From contig JAFVPD010000015.1 of assembly GCA_017505535.1 (NCBI GenBank), forward strand, positions 62,001-126,000: a stretch of DNA of 64,000 nucleotides, given 5' to 3'. A program made the translations under genes and the position numbers. Position 1 is the stretch's first letter. Each line of letters starts with the position of its first letter. The notes under the pieces are model-generated. The model was not told where the DNA came from. It made no database searches and saw only the letters and a list, made by a program, of their open reading frames with translations. Positions 26,018 through 34,549 of this stretch are shown piece by piece. The DNA is from Muribaculaceae bacterium. Its GTDB lineage: Bacteria; Bacteroidota; Bacteroidia; Bacteroidales; Muribaculaceae.

Positions 26018-26428
26018 TTATTTGTTGATAGTTGGTTTCCATTCACCGTCAACGAGAATAAGGTCAAGTTTCATCTTGTCGGTTGAGCCGTCGCCATAAG
26101 TGGTTTCATAGGCAACTTTAGCAGTTTTTCCATCTTCAGCAATTTCTTCGCTCGCGAGAGTATATGAAGTAATACCGCCTTTTTGCTCCATTTGTTTTCC
26201 ACCTTTTTCTTTGAGCAATGCAAGATACATTTGTTTAGCTTGATCAGCTTCTTCGGCTGTTACCTCTTCGCCGAAATACAAATTGTCAACAAAACCTTCA
26301 TAGTCACCAGCCTTGATGAGTTCAATACATTCAGCTGCAGCGTCGGCAGGAGTTGAAGCACCACCACCGCAAGATGTTGTAGCAAAAATTGCAACTGCGC
26401 ACACGAGTGCAAAGAATAATTTTTTCAT
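26018..26428 (-). CDS. DUF4878-type lipoprotein
   Basis: 136 residues with a lipoprotein signal (VAIFATTSC, Cys20) and a Gly/Ala linker. A small NTF2-like domain follows (TPADAAAECIELIKAGDYEG ... DGSTDKMKLDLILVDGEWKPTINK), as in DUF4878 proteins of Bacteroidales. The function of the family is not established. It lies 36 bp behind the YiiX-like gene and may be cotranscribed with it. Confidence 0.78.
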   Translation of the reverse strand: MKKLFFALVCAVAIFATTSCGGGASTPADAAAECIELIKAGDYEGFVDNLYFGEEVTAEEADQAKQMYLALLKEKGGKQMEQKGGITSYTLASEEIAEDGKTAKVAYETTYGDGSTDKMKLDLILVDGEWKPTINK

Positions 26429-26464
26429 AATAAAATAGTGTTTAAATGTTAATAATTAGGTTTG

Positions 26465-27082
26465 TTAATATATAAAAATTGTTTTAAGCTTATTGTTTTG
26501 ATAGATGTCAGATGGCATGATATAGTCGTTGCTCATGCCCGGCGCGTTTATGTGGGTGAGTCGTCCTTGAGTCAAGTCAATGCCAATGTTCTGATATAGC
26601 AGTTTAACCAATTCGGTGCAATATAGATGAGTTGTATCGGATAAATCATAATTGTGGTCAAACGGAATCTTTTCTGTTACTTTTTTTAGAGCCATTTTCC
26701 CCAACATTGATTGTTGAGTGGAGTCTAACTCCAATCTCACAATTTCGCCACAACGAGCCATGTCAGGCGCAAAGAATTGGTCGATATGCTCAATGCGGAT
26801 AATATCGCTACCCGGTTGGGTGGGGTGGTTTCCTGGGACAGAGTGTACAACCATTAAACCGCTATCACTTTCAACAATGATGCCGATGTGAGAATATCGT
26901 CCGTCTCGGTCGTTATATGCAACAATGTCACTTGTGAAGCCTTCGCCTCTGCGAAAAGCAAGGTCGCCTTGTTGTAACGATTCAATTGGAATCTCAGGCG
27001 ATTGATATTGCCCTTGGAGAGAACATTGAATCATTCCAATTGAAATGACAAAGAGAATGAGTATTCCTATGCGATTGTTCAT
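26465..27082 (-). CDS. YiiX/YebB-like permuted papain-fold hydrolase
   Basis: 205 residues from the ATG at 27082. That start begins a lipoprotein-like signal (GILILFVISIGMIQC). A longer in-frame start at 27142 lies upstream of the predicted promoter -7 box and inside the control region, so it is rejected. The domain shows the permuted NlpC/P60 order: GDLAFRRGEGFTSDIV, then catalytic His in YSHIGIIV, then Cys in LYCTELV. Relatives are amidases or lipid/peptide hydrolases of the envelope. Its control region is shared with the membrane-protein gene at 28431-29582. Confidence 0.8.
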   Translation of the reverse strand: MNNRIGILILFVISIGMIQCSLQGQYQSPEIPIESLQQGDLAFRRGEGFTSDIVAYNDRDGRYSHIGIIVESDSGLMVVHSVPGNHPTQPGSDIIRIEHIDQFFAPDMARCGEIVRLELDSTQQSMLGKMALKKVTEKIPFDHNYDLSDTTHLYCTELVKLLYQNIGIDLTQGRLTHINAPGMSNDYIMPSDIYQNNKLKTIFIY

Positions 27083-27120
27083 GGTTCGATCAAAAGGGCT
27101 ATATTGATAAATGCCTAATG

Positions 27121-27186
27121 CAAATTTAGGCTTTGCGACCATTGTAGATACGTCAAATTGTCAAAATGACGTGTCAAATAGTCAAA
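27121..27186 (-). promoter_or_regulatory. Operator-promoter of the YiiX-like gene (copy 1 of shared site)
   Basis: On the minus strand four TTTGAC-like hexamers start at relative positions 0, 8, 21 and 29: two tandem pairs separated by 21 bp, i.e. two helical turns. They occupy 27151-27186. A -7 box TAAATTTG lies at 27121-27128, with no consensus -33 TTTG at the right distance, as expected for an activator-dependent promoter. The 36-bp block is repeated at 29751-29786 with only 2 differences and the same distance to its -7 box. Confidence 0.7.
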
Positions 27187-27205
27187 AACAGGCTTACGCA
27201 ACCTC

Positions 27206-28240
27206 CTATTTTAGCTCGTTGCGATATTGAGATGGTGTCAGACCAAATTTTTTGACAAATGCTCGGCGGAATGTCGAAATTGAATTGAAACCTGAAGCAT
27301 ATGCTATTTCTTCTATTGATGTTTCTCGATTTGAGATCATGAGATTCTCGGCATATGATAATCTAAGGTTGTTTACATAGTCGCTAAATGAAGTGTTACA
27401 TTCATGGTTGAAGTATTCCGATAGGTAACTTCGGTTTGTTCCGATGGAGCGGGCTAAGTCAGATAAGGTTAATTCCGGGTTTAGAAAAATCAAGTCTTGC
27501 TCAAACAGTTTGTTCAGCGCAAGTGAGAACGGATGGCTATTTAGAGTGTCGGTTGTAGTGGAGTCTATGGCGTCACTGTCAATGCTTTCGTTGTTGATTA
27601 CTTCTTCTAATGGATATGTTTTGTTGATTGAGTGATAAATAATGTACCATGCGATGCCTGATACAATATAATATACTATGTCAAAAGTGTTGCTGGGGTA
27701 GATGCATGATAAAATCCAAATGCTTATCGCGATTAGAAATGAACATGTTATTTTTAATAGGGCTTTATGTTCGGGTGAGGAATTTGGAATAGAGCGAAGA
27801 GATATGAGAGTACATATAATGATAAATGCCGAGTAAAGGGTGGCAACAATGATAGATGCCGTAATAAGAGCGGGATTGAGGGTGACAATATATGACGTGA
27901 GCAGAATCGTAAATGGAAGCAGGTGTAGTGTCGCTTTAAATGGTGTGATGCTTTTGGGATGAGATAGTTCAAACATGGTAATCCCAATAATGGGAACTGC
28001 CAATTGATCAAATGCGGTTATCCAATTGACGCGTTCAAGGGCAGAGTTGACAGGTGTGTTGTATATAATAAGGTCTTTAATATTGAGTATAACCCACACC
28101 AATAACAATATCCCGGTAAAAAGTTTTATGCGCACATTGTATTGTCTTAATAGTTTGGTTGCAAATATCGCTATTAAGAGAAAATAGGCGCCTTGTGCGA
28201 AAAATAGAAATATGTCGTTTGTGGTTATGACTGTGTTCAT
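27206..28240 (-). CDS. Membrane-embedded AraC-family transcriptional regulator
   Basis: 344 residues. Residues 1-~215 contain about 6-7 transmembrane segments and no obvious soluble ligand domain. After an acidic linker (NESIDSDAIDSTTTDT), the C-terminal ~100 residues are an AraC/XylS double helix-turn-helix (LTLSDLARSIGTNRSYLSEYFN and TSIEEIAYASGFNSISTFRRAFVKKFG). It would bind DNA from the inner membrane, sensing an envelope or lipophilic signal. It sits between its two proposed targets. A -7 box (TATCTTTG, 28246-28253) lies so close to the ATG that the mRNA may be nearly leaderless. Confidence 0.85.
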   Translation of the reverse strand: MNTVITTNDIFLFFAQGAYFLLIAIFATKLLRQYNVRIKLFTGILLLVWVILNIKDLIIYNTPVNSALERVNWITAFDQLAVPIIGITMFELSHPKSITPFKATLHLLPFTILLTSYIVTLNPALITASIIVATLYSAFIIICTLISLRSIPNSSPEHKALLKITCSFLIAISIWILSCIYPSNTFDIVYYIVSGIAWYIIYHSINKTYPLEEVINNESIDSDAIDSTTTDTLNSHPFSLALNKLFEQDLIFLNPELTLSDLARSIGTNRSYLSEYFNHECNTSFSDYVNNLRLSYAENLMISNRETSIEEIAYASGFNSISTFRRAFVKKFGLTPSQYRNELK

Positions 28241-28390
28241 ATTGGCAAAGATAAAGCAAAATAATTAAAATCATATTACATTTTGAGATTATTTTATTAA
28301 TTGCTATCATTTTGAAACTTTGCCGATACTGAGATTTGTTTCTTTTGGCCGGCATTGTGGCTTGCGAAGAGTGTCTAATCAAAACTAAAA

Positions 28391-28430
28391 AGGGCGAGCC
28401 AAAATTTACTTTTCAACACGCCCTCAAAAG
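28391..28430 (-). terminator. Terminator of the SH3-like membrane protein gene
   Basis: 6-bp core stem AGGGCG / CGCCCT (28391-28396 with 28419-28424) with a long loop. On the minus strand it is followed by TTTTTAGTTTTG. It directly follows the stop codon. Confidence 0.6.
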
Positions 28431-29582
28431 TTATAAGTTATTACTTCTTGCCTCATGCTCGGACTTGAAGGTGCGGCCTTTACTATCGCCCCATGTGCCA
28501 TCAGATTTTTTGAACACATGCGTTCTGGTACTGCCTCCACCTCCGCTGCCTCCACTGTGACTCATTGCAAATGCCAATCCGGCAAAAGCAGCACAGATAA
28601 CCAAGATTTGAACTATTATCTCAAAAATCACTATAACAGCTCCGATGACAGCTACTATTGATCCAATTATATATGCTATTCCAAAAACGGTGAAAGCTGT
28701 GCCGGCAACCTTGCCAAGAACTTTTACATTCTTTCTGAACGATATCAAAACGCCAATACCTAACGAGACTAAAAATGTCAATATGGTGAGTATGTCTCGT
28801 AGAGCTGACTTCAGTCCCATTGATGTTAATGCAAAGACTGCGATTAACATCAGTGGTATGCAGATGGCCAAACTGATAGCCAATGGTTTTATTGATAATT
28901 TGACGCTACTGTCTTTCCCTAATAGCAGACGTTCATACAATTTTATGCTATACAATTGATATGCAACAAAAAGCACAAACGGAATAGCGCGAATCAATGA
29001 CCCCCAGAATCCATAATTGTCCATTGAACACCACCAAAAGGCATCAGTGCCAAGTGTTATGTATGCCCAAACTTCCAATAAAGATGCAATAATCATACAC
29101 CCGGGAACTACATATAGCGCACGCGCCCTGACAGCAATGTTTTTGAAGCCCCAAAGCATAAAAACAATTGCCAATATAAAGAGCAGTGCTATTATGGCAT
29201 AGGGGGTAAATGTTGCAAAGAATTTCCCGGCCCAAGAGTGGTTTGTGCGCTCACGAGTGTTGCCGAATATATCCTCAGTGCCTTCGGGATTCTCTTCGCT
29301 GAACAAAAGATATCTTGATTTCACGCCATATTCTTGACCATCAATTTCGATTGCGCCATAATTTTTCTTTCCTTTGAGGAGGCGTGTTACTTCAACTTCT
29401 TCGCCCATAGCCATTTTGAATGCCGGCTCTCCTAAGGTTTCCTCGTCGCTTTGGGGATCGGATAATGTGATTTTAAAAATGTTCACAGAATCACCGAAAT
29501 TGTCATCAATAATATACTTTTGAGCCAACAATGGCAATGTAAACGTTGTTAATAGACACAACAATAATGCAATTCGTTTCAT
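28431..29582 (-). CDS. Polytopic membrane protein with N-terminal SH3-like domain
   Basis: 383 residues: signal peptide (MKRIALLLCLLTTFTLPLLA), then an ~85-residue extracytoplasmic domain whose pattern is SH3-like (MGEEVEVTRLLKGKKNYGAI ... YGVKSRYLLF). About 6-7 transmembrane helices lie between residues ~110 and 335. A Gly/Ser linker and a short charged tail (HVFKKSDGTWGDSKGR) end the protein. I do not recognise the family. Its promoter carries the same 36-bp operator as the YiiX-like gene, so the two probably act in one envelope response. Confidence 0.65.
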   Translation of the reverse strand: MKRIALLLCLLTTFTLPLLAQKYIIDDNFGDSVNIFKITLSDPQSDEETLGEPAFKMAMGEEVEVTRLLKGKKNYGAIEIDGQEYGVKSRYLLFSEENPEGTEDIFGNTRERTNHSWAGKFFATFTPYAIIALLFILAIVFMLWGFKNIAVRARALYVVPGCMIIASLLEVWAYITLGTDAFWWCSMDNYGFWGSLIRAIPFVLFVAYQLYSIKLYERLLLGKDSSVKLSIKPLAISLAICIPLMLIAVFALTSMGLKSALRDILTILTFLVSLGIGVLISFRKNVKVLGKVAGTAFTVFGIAYIIGSIVAVIGAVIVIFEIIVQILVICAAFAGLAFAMSHSGGSGGGGSTRTHVFKKSDGTWGDSKGRTFKSEHEARSNNL

Positions 29583-29689
29583 ATCATGATTGGTGTGAGG
29601 CCCTTTAATTCATGTTGTCATTAGCGAGTAGTCAGAACCTCATTTAAAACTACCGTAAATGCTCCGTTTAGTGGTGTTAGGGTCGAGGT

Positions 29690-29709
29690 GTCCTTGCGTT
29701 ATCAAGGAC
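29690..29709 (-). other. Stem-loop in the ~130-nt 5' leader of the membrane protein gene
   Basis: GTCCTTG / CAAGGAC with a 6-nt loop, located just after the predicted transcription start (~29714). The leader to the ATG at 29582 is unusually long for this genome, while that of the co-regulated YiiX-like gene is only ~30 nt. Confidence 0.45.
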
Positions 29710-29720
29710 CATATACATTG

Positions 29721-29786
29721 CAAATTTAGGTTTTGGAGCATTGAACGATGTGTCAAATTATCAAAATGACGTGTCAAATAGTCAAA
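29721..29786 (-). promoter_or_regulatory. Operator-promoter of the membrane protein gene (copy 2 of shared site)
   Basis: Same architecture as 27121-27186: -7 box TAAATTTG (29721-29728), then four TTTGA(C/T) hexamers at 29751-29786 in two pairs 21 bp apart. The spacing to the -7 box is identical in both copies. The flank between them is only partly conserved, so it is not simply a recent duplication of the whole region. Confidence 0.7.
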
Positions 29787-29800
29787 TTTGCATATAAAAC

Positions 29801-29833
29801 AAGGGTGAGCCCGAATGCATTCGGCTCACCCTT
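29801..29833 (-). terminator. Terminator of gpmI
   Basis: Long GC-rich hairpin AAGGGTGAGCC...GGCTCACCCTT around GAATGCATTC, followed on the minus strand by GTTTTATATG. It starts 27 bp past the gpmI stop. Confidence 0.88.
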
Positions 29834-29859
29834 GCTATTCTATGATGGAATTAAATATA

Positions 29860-31374
29860 TTATCCGATCAAGTTTTTGCCGGTCATCTCTGCGGGTTGTT
29901 CAAGTCCCATGATGTGGAGAATTGTTGGAGCTACGTCGGCAAGAATGCCATCGGCAATTGTTGCATTGTTGTTAGATGTAACATAGACACAGGGCACAGG
30001 GTTGAGAGAGTGGGCTGTGTTGGGCGTTCCATCGGCATTAACTGCATTGTCGGCGTTACCGTGGTCGGCAATAATAATTACTTCATAGTCGGCAGCTTTA
30101 GCCGCTTCAACGGTTTCTTTTACGCATTCATCAACAGCTGTAACAGCCTTTTCGATTGCTTCGTAGATGCCGGTGTGTCCCACCATGTCGCCATTGGCAT
30201 AGTTTACAACGATAAAGTCATATTTTTCTTCTTTGATGGCTTCAACGAGTTTGTCTTTAACTTCGTAGGCGCTCATTTCGGGCTTGAGGTCGTAGGTTGC
30301 AACTTTAGGCGATGCAACGAGAATGCGATCTTCGTCGTTGTAGGGAGTTTCACGACCACCATTGAAGAAGAATGTAACGTGAGCATATTTTTCAGTCTCA
30401 GCAATGTGTAGTTGCTTTTTGCCAAGATTAGAAAGATACTCGCCGAGAGTATTGGCAACGTTTTCTTTGTCAAAAAGAATGTGCACACCGGTGAATGATG
30501 CATCGTAGGGAGTCATGCAATAATATTGCAATCCGGGGATTGTGTGCATTCCCTCTTCGGGCATATCTTGTTGAGTGAGAACAATAGTGAGTTCTTTAGC
30601 GCGGTCGTTGCGATAGTTGAAGAATATAACCACGTCGCCGTCTTTGATTGTTCCGTCAACGGTGGCGTTGGTAATTGGTTTAACAAATTCGTCGGTAACG
30701 TCGGCATCGTATGATGCTTGCATTGCTGCAACCATATCGTTGGCTTTCTCTCCAATTCCATTAACGATGAGGTCGTAGGCAACTTTTACGCGTTCCCAGC
30801 GTTTGTCGCGGTCCATTGCATAGTAGCGACCAATAATAGACGCAATTTTACCTGTTGATTTAGCGCAATGGTTTTCAACCTCTTCAATGAATCCCTTGCC
30901 ACTACGAGGGTCGGTGTCACGACCGTCCATGAAACAGTGGATAAATACGTTGCTAAGTTCGTAGTGTTTAGCAATATCGCATAGAGCATAGAGGTGGTCG
31001 AGTGATGAGTGTACACCACCGTTTGAGGTTAATCCCATGAAGTGGATAGATTTCCCGTTTTCTTTGGCATAGGTGAATGCGCTTTTGATTTCGGGATTTT
31101 CAAGTATAGAGCCTGTTTGGCATGCTTTATTGATTTTAACAAGGTCTTGATAGAGCACACGTCCGGCTCCAATGTTGAGGTGTCCAACTTCAGAGTTACC
31201 CATTTGTCCATCGGGCAAACCTACATTTTCGCCACTTGCTTGGAGTTGAGAGTTAGGATAGGTTGAAGTCAAATAGTCCCAATAGGGGGTTGGTGTAGAA
31301 TAGATGACATCGCTTTTGGTCTTGTTGCCAATTCCCCAGCCATCTAATATCATAAGCAATGCTTTCTTTGCCAT
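29860..31374 (-). CDS. gpmI: 2,3-bisphosphoglycerate-independent phosphoglycerate mutase
   Basis: 504 residues, the normal family length. It interconverts 3- and 2-phosphoglycerate in glycolysis, in the cytoplasm, with two Mn2+ ions. The N-terminal metal motif ([14 protein letters not shown]) and serine nucleophile segment ([17 protein letters not shown]) are intact. So are the alkaline-phosphatase-like metal ligands near the end ([40 protein letters not shown]). It is monocistronic. A -7 box TAATTTTG (minus strand, 31414-31421) lies 40 bp upstream. Confidence 0.97.
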   Translation of the reverse strand: MAKKALLMILDGWGIGNKTKSDVIYSTPTPYWDYLTSTYPNSQLQASGENVGLPDGQMGNSEVGHLNIGAGRVLYQDLVKINKACQTGSILENPEIKSAFTYAKENGKSIHFMGLTSNGGVHSSLDHLYALCDIAKHYELSNVFIHCFMDGRDTDPRSGKGFIEEVENHCAKSTGKIASIIGRYYAMDRDKRWERVKVAYDLIVNGIGEKANDMVAAMQASYDADVTDEFVKPITNATVDGTIKDGDVVIFFNYRNDRAKELTIVLTQQDMPEEGMHTIPGLQYYCMTPYDASFTGVHILFDKENVANTLGEYLSNLGKKQLHIAETEKYAHVTFFFNGGRETPYNDEDRILVASPKVATYDLKPEMSAYEVKDKLVEAIKEEKYDFIVVNYANGDMVGHTGIYEAIEKAVTAVDECVKETVEAAKAADYEVIIIADHGNADNAVNADGTPNTAHSLNPVPCVYVTSNNNATIADGILADVAPTILHIMGLEQPAEMTGKNLIG

Positions 31375-31513
31375 AATGTTATATTTAGTTGATTATTATA
31401 ATTTTCTAAACTGCAAAATTACAAAAACTTTGCCACATTTCATATTATTAATGCGAAACGATGATTATTAAGAGAAAATTGAGAATATTTGACCGATGAT
31501 AACAATGAAAAAA

Positions 31514-31548
31514 TTAGAGGCCGACATATGAAAATGTCGGCCTCTAAT
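31514..31548 (-). terminator. Terminator of the T9SS adhesin-like operon
   Basis: 15-bp-class inverted repeat TTAGAGGCCGACAT / ATGTCGGCCTCTAA, followed on the minus strand by TTTTTTCATTG. It lies 29 bp after the stop of the 987-residue gene. Confidence 0.9.
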
Positions 31549-31576
31549 TGTCTAAAATAAAGTTTGTAGCAGTGTA

Positions 31577-34540
31577 TTAACGTATCACAGCTTTTTGGCT
31601 GTTGCCTGCGATATTAACGATGTATAAACCCGGTTGAAGTGCCACGATGGTTTTGTCATCGGCAATAACTTTTTTGTCAACAAGAACACCTGCGGCGGTG
31701 TAGATGTTTAATGTTTGACCAACATAACCATTTACAACGATAGAATTTTGAGTTGCATAGATTGCAGCCCCATCGTTGATTGCCGATTCAATGCCTACGG
31801 TACACTTGACGGTAGCGATATTAGAAAGTTTAGATTCGCCATTTTCATAGAGAGCAGAAACGGCATACTCATATTCTGTATCTTTTACGATCTCATCGTC
31901 TTCGTAGCTTGTTGTTGCAATGTCGCTAATTGAAGTGATTAATTCATTGTTGCGATAGATATTGTAACCGGTGTGTACCAATTGAACGCTACCGGGCTGG
32001 AATGTAACATCATCAATCAACAATGCGTCGCTGGTTGAAGAACCATCATCAACAACATGTATTGCAAAATATTTTGCATCTTCAGGAAGTGTAAATGAAT
32101 ATTCTTTCCATGATGAAGATTTGTCAACAATAGCGTCACCTAAAACTACGAAGCTGTTGGGATTGTTATCGCTTGTTGAATAGCAGAAGTAGAATGTTGT
32201 GCCGTAATATCCATAACCATTGTATTGGCAAGCTTTAAATGTGACGGTTTGTCCGCCTACAACTTCAGGCGATATAGCCCAATCGTTGCGATAGTCGCGC
32301 CATGAATAATTTTTAGGAGAAATGAGTACTTTAGCACCATAGTATTCTCCAATCATGAATGCAAGTGGAGATTGAGTATTGGCACTGCTAAATCCGGCGG
32401 AGTTGAGGCCATCAACGTCAACAAAAGTCCAACCGTTGATGCCGGTGGTAGTATTAGTTTCCCATTCTTCAAAACTTTCAGTTGAAACCGGTTGTACATC
32501 AACTTCGGGAACTACCGGAGCAGTCCAGTTGAGTAGGATAGACGTTTCGTTGTTGAGGGCTTGTAGCTCAGTGGGAGTAGGAAGAGCGTTTTCGGCTACT
32601 TCGATAGAAATTGAGCCATCGTTGTCATCGGCATTTAGGTCTTTTTCGTAAACGATTTCAGCAGCGAAATTAAGTGTCAATCCTGATTGGAAGGGTAGTG
32701 GAGTATAATTGAATACGATGTCGGCAGTTGCTTCAGATGCCAAGTCGGCACCTTCAATGGTTTGAATTGGGTTGCCGTTAAGAGATAATACAACACTATA
32801 TCCCGATGCAATATTTACGCCGGTGTTTTTGATGTTAACAGCGATATTATCTTCCTTTCCAATAGCCATCGATTTAGGACCCTTAACCTCAACTACAGCC
32901 AAGTTGTAGGGAAGAGCGTCGGTGATGGTAATGTTGTCAATTGCAACGTTGTAGCCGTAGTCGGCAACGCCTTGGAATGAAAGTTGGAAATCTTTTGAGA
33001 CCAATTCTTTGTTAAGGTCAATGTTAAATTTCACCCAACCTGTAGTTTCGCCTTTAACTGTGATTCCTTCATTAAGAGGAGTATAAGTGCCGTCAACAAG
33101 GATTTCGGGAATTAGCATTTCGTTGTAAGAGCATGCTGCGTCTTGATATAGATAGAATGAAAGACGAGGATTTTGCATGTCGCTTACGTTGATGATTGGA
33201 GACACAAGGCGTTGTGTTGCTCCTTTACTATAATTGTAGAATTTCGCAAATCCGTTGTCACCATCTTGTGCGGCTGAAATAGCAGGGCTGTAGTAGGTTG
33301 AGCTGGTAGTAGTCCACATTGTGCTTGAACCGCCAACAATCTGCCAAGTTGAAGTAGTGTATTTATATCCGGCAAAAGATTCGGCATATTCACCTGTGTA
33401 AGGATTACCGATAAGAATTTTGTTAGATGTGCCTGCAGTTGAATTTCCTGCTTCATTTACAGCGATAACAGTGTAAGAAATTAAATCTTGACCTTCTCCT
33501 TCGCGTGAATAATTGTCAGTAGCATTGCACTCGGTCAAACCCTCGGCAATAACAACATTGTCGCTACGAGTAACTTTATATGTTACATTTTCAGGTATGA
33601 AAAGACCTGTTCCTGAAGGAGTAGTGACTGCGTCCCATGTGATGCTTTGTCCTTCTGTAGTGCTTGTGAAAACTACATTGGTGGGTGCAGCCGGATAGCT
33701 ATAATTAACATAGGCTGTAACAGTTGCTTCAGAACCTTCTCCGGCTTCGTTTGAGCAAATAACTTTGTAGGTGTTGCTACCTTTGGCAGGAGTTAAGTCG
33801 GTGTAGGTGATAGTCGCACCGGGAGTTTGTTCGCCAAGGTCGGCGATTTTCTCTGTTCCGCGGTAGATTGCAATATTAGAGATTGCAGTCAATTCTGATC
33901 CTGAATTAGTCGTTGCAGGGGCTACAAATGACAAGTTCATAACGGCTTTAGCATCGGCAACGGCAGCACTTGCTGTTAAAGCAGAGACGGCAGCCGGTGC
34001 GTTTGCGATGATTCCGCTTTCAACTTTGATGTCATCAATATATATTGCACCTTGATTTGCTTCAGCAGTTACATGGATTCCGATGTAATATGTTCCGTCT
34101 TTTTCCACTTCAATCACACCTGTATAGCTGTTTTTGGCTTTTTCGGTGAGAACAATAGTGTCAACAATTTTAGTTGTCATTGCTGTTGCATTAGGCTCAG
34201 TTCCAAGCATCACATCAACATTGTTGGTGTAACCGGTAACGCCAATTGCGTATAACGAGAAGTTATAGACATATCCGGCTTTAAGTTCAAGAGCTTCAGT
34301 GATCATCCAATCGTCAGCCGCATTTTCGGTTGCTCCTGTGTATCGAGCCGAAGAACTCCAACTTACGGGGTCATATGAAGCATAAGCCCAAGTGTTGCCG
34401 TCTTCATTTGCGTCAATAAGAGTCATCTTATTGAAGTCGGCAGTAGCATAAAAATCTTGAGTATAAGGGGGCGTTGTTTGCCCGAAAGCTACGCTCCCCG
34501 TTGCGAGGAGCATAGCAAGTGAGAAAATTGTTTTTTTCAT
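31577..34540 (-). CDS. Large secreted choice-of-anchor-J / Fn3 protein with T9SS sorting domain
   Basis: 987 residues with a signal peptide (MKKTIFSLAMLLATGSVAFG). Three cleaved-adhesin/choice-of-anchor-J modules are recognisable near residues 26-175, 385-545 and 683-860 (openings YTQDFYATADF, YAESFAGYKY, STESFEEWET; endings like IYIDDIKVESG, VAIDNITITD, LLIDDVTFQPG). Fibronectin type III repeats lie between them (APAAVSALTASA). The last ~73 residues are a T9SS type A domain (GQTLNIYTAAGVLVDKKV ... LQPGLYIVNIAG). It should be surface-attached or secreted, binding protein or glycan. It shares an operon with its larger paralogue upstream. Confidence 0.88.
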   Translation of the reverse strand: MKKTIFSLAMLLATGSVAFGQTTPPYTQDFYATADFNKMTLIDANEDGNTWAYASYDPVSWSSSARYTGATENAADDWMITEALELKAGYVYNFSLYAIGVTGYTNNVDVMLGTEPNATAMTTKIVDTIVLTEKAKNSYTGVIEVEKDGTYYIGIHVTAEANQGAIYIDDIKVESGIIANAPAAVSALTASAAVADAKAVMNLSFVAPATTNSGSELTAISNIAIYRGTEKIADLGEQTPGATITYTDLTPAKGSNTYKVICSNEAGEGSEATVTAYVNYSYPAAPTNVVFTSTTEGQSITWDAVTTPSGTGLFIPENVTYKVTRSDNVVIAEGLTECNATDNYSREGEGQDLISYTVIAVNEAGNSTAGTSNKILIGNPYTGEYAESFAGYKYTTSTWQIVGGSSTMWTTTSSTYYSPAISAAQDGDNGFAKFYNYSKGATQRLVSPIINVSDMQNPRLSFYLYQDAACSYNEMLIPEILVDGTYTPLNEGITVKGETTGWVKFNIDLNKELVSKDFQLSFQGVADYGYNVAIDNITITDALPYNLAVVEVKGPKSMAIGKEDNIAVNIKNTGVNIASGYSVVLSLNGNPIQTIEGADLASEATADIVFNYTPLPFQSGLTLNFAAEIVYEKDLNADDNDGSISIEVAENALPTPTELQALNNETSILLNWTAPVVPEVDVQPVSTESFEEWETNTTTGINGWTFVDVDGLNSAGFSSANTQSPLAFMIGEYYGAKVLISPKNYSWRDYRNDWAISPEVVGGQTVTFKACQYNGYGYYGTTFYFCYSTSDNNPNSFVVLGDAIVDKSSSWKEYSFTLPEDAKYFAIHVVDDGSSTSDALLIDDVTFQPGSVQLVHTGYNIYRNNELITSISDIATTSYEDDEIVKDTEYEYAVSALYENGESKLSNIATVKCTVGIESAINDGAAIYATQNSIVVNGYVGQTLNIYTAAGVLVDKKVIADDKTIVALQPGLYIVNIAGNSQKAVIR

Positions 34541-34549
34541 TTTAAGTTA

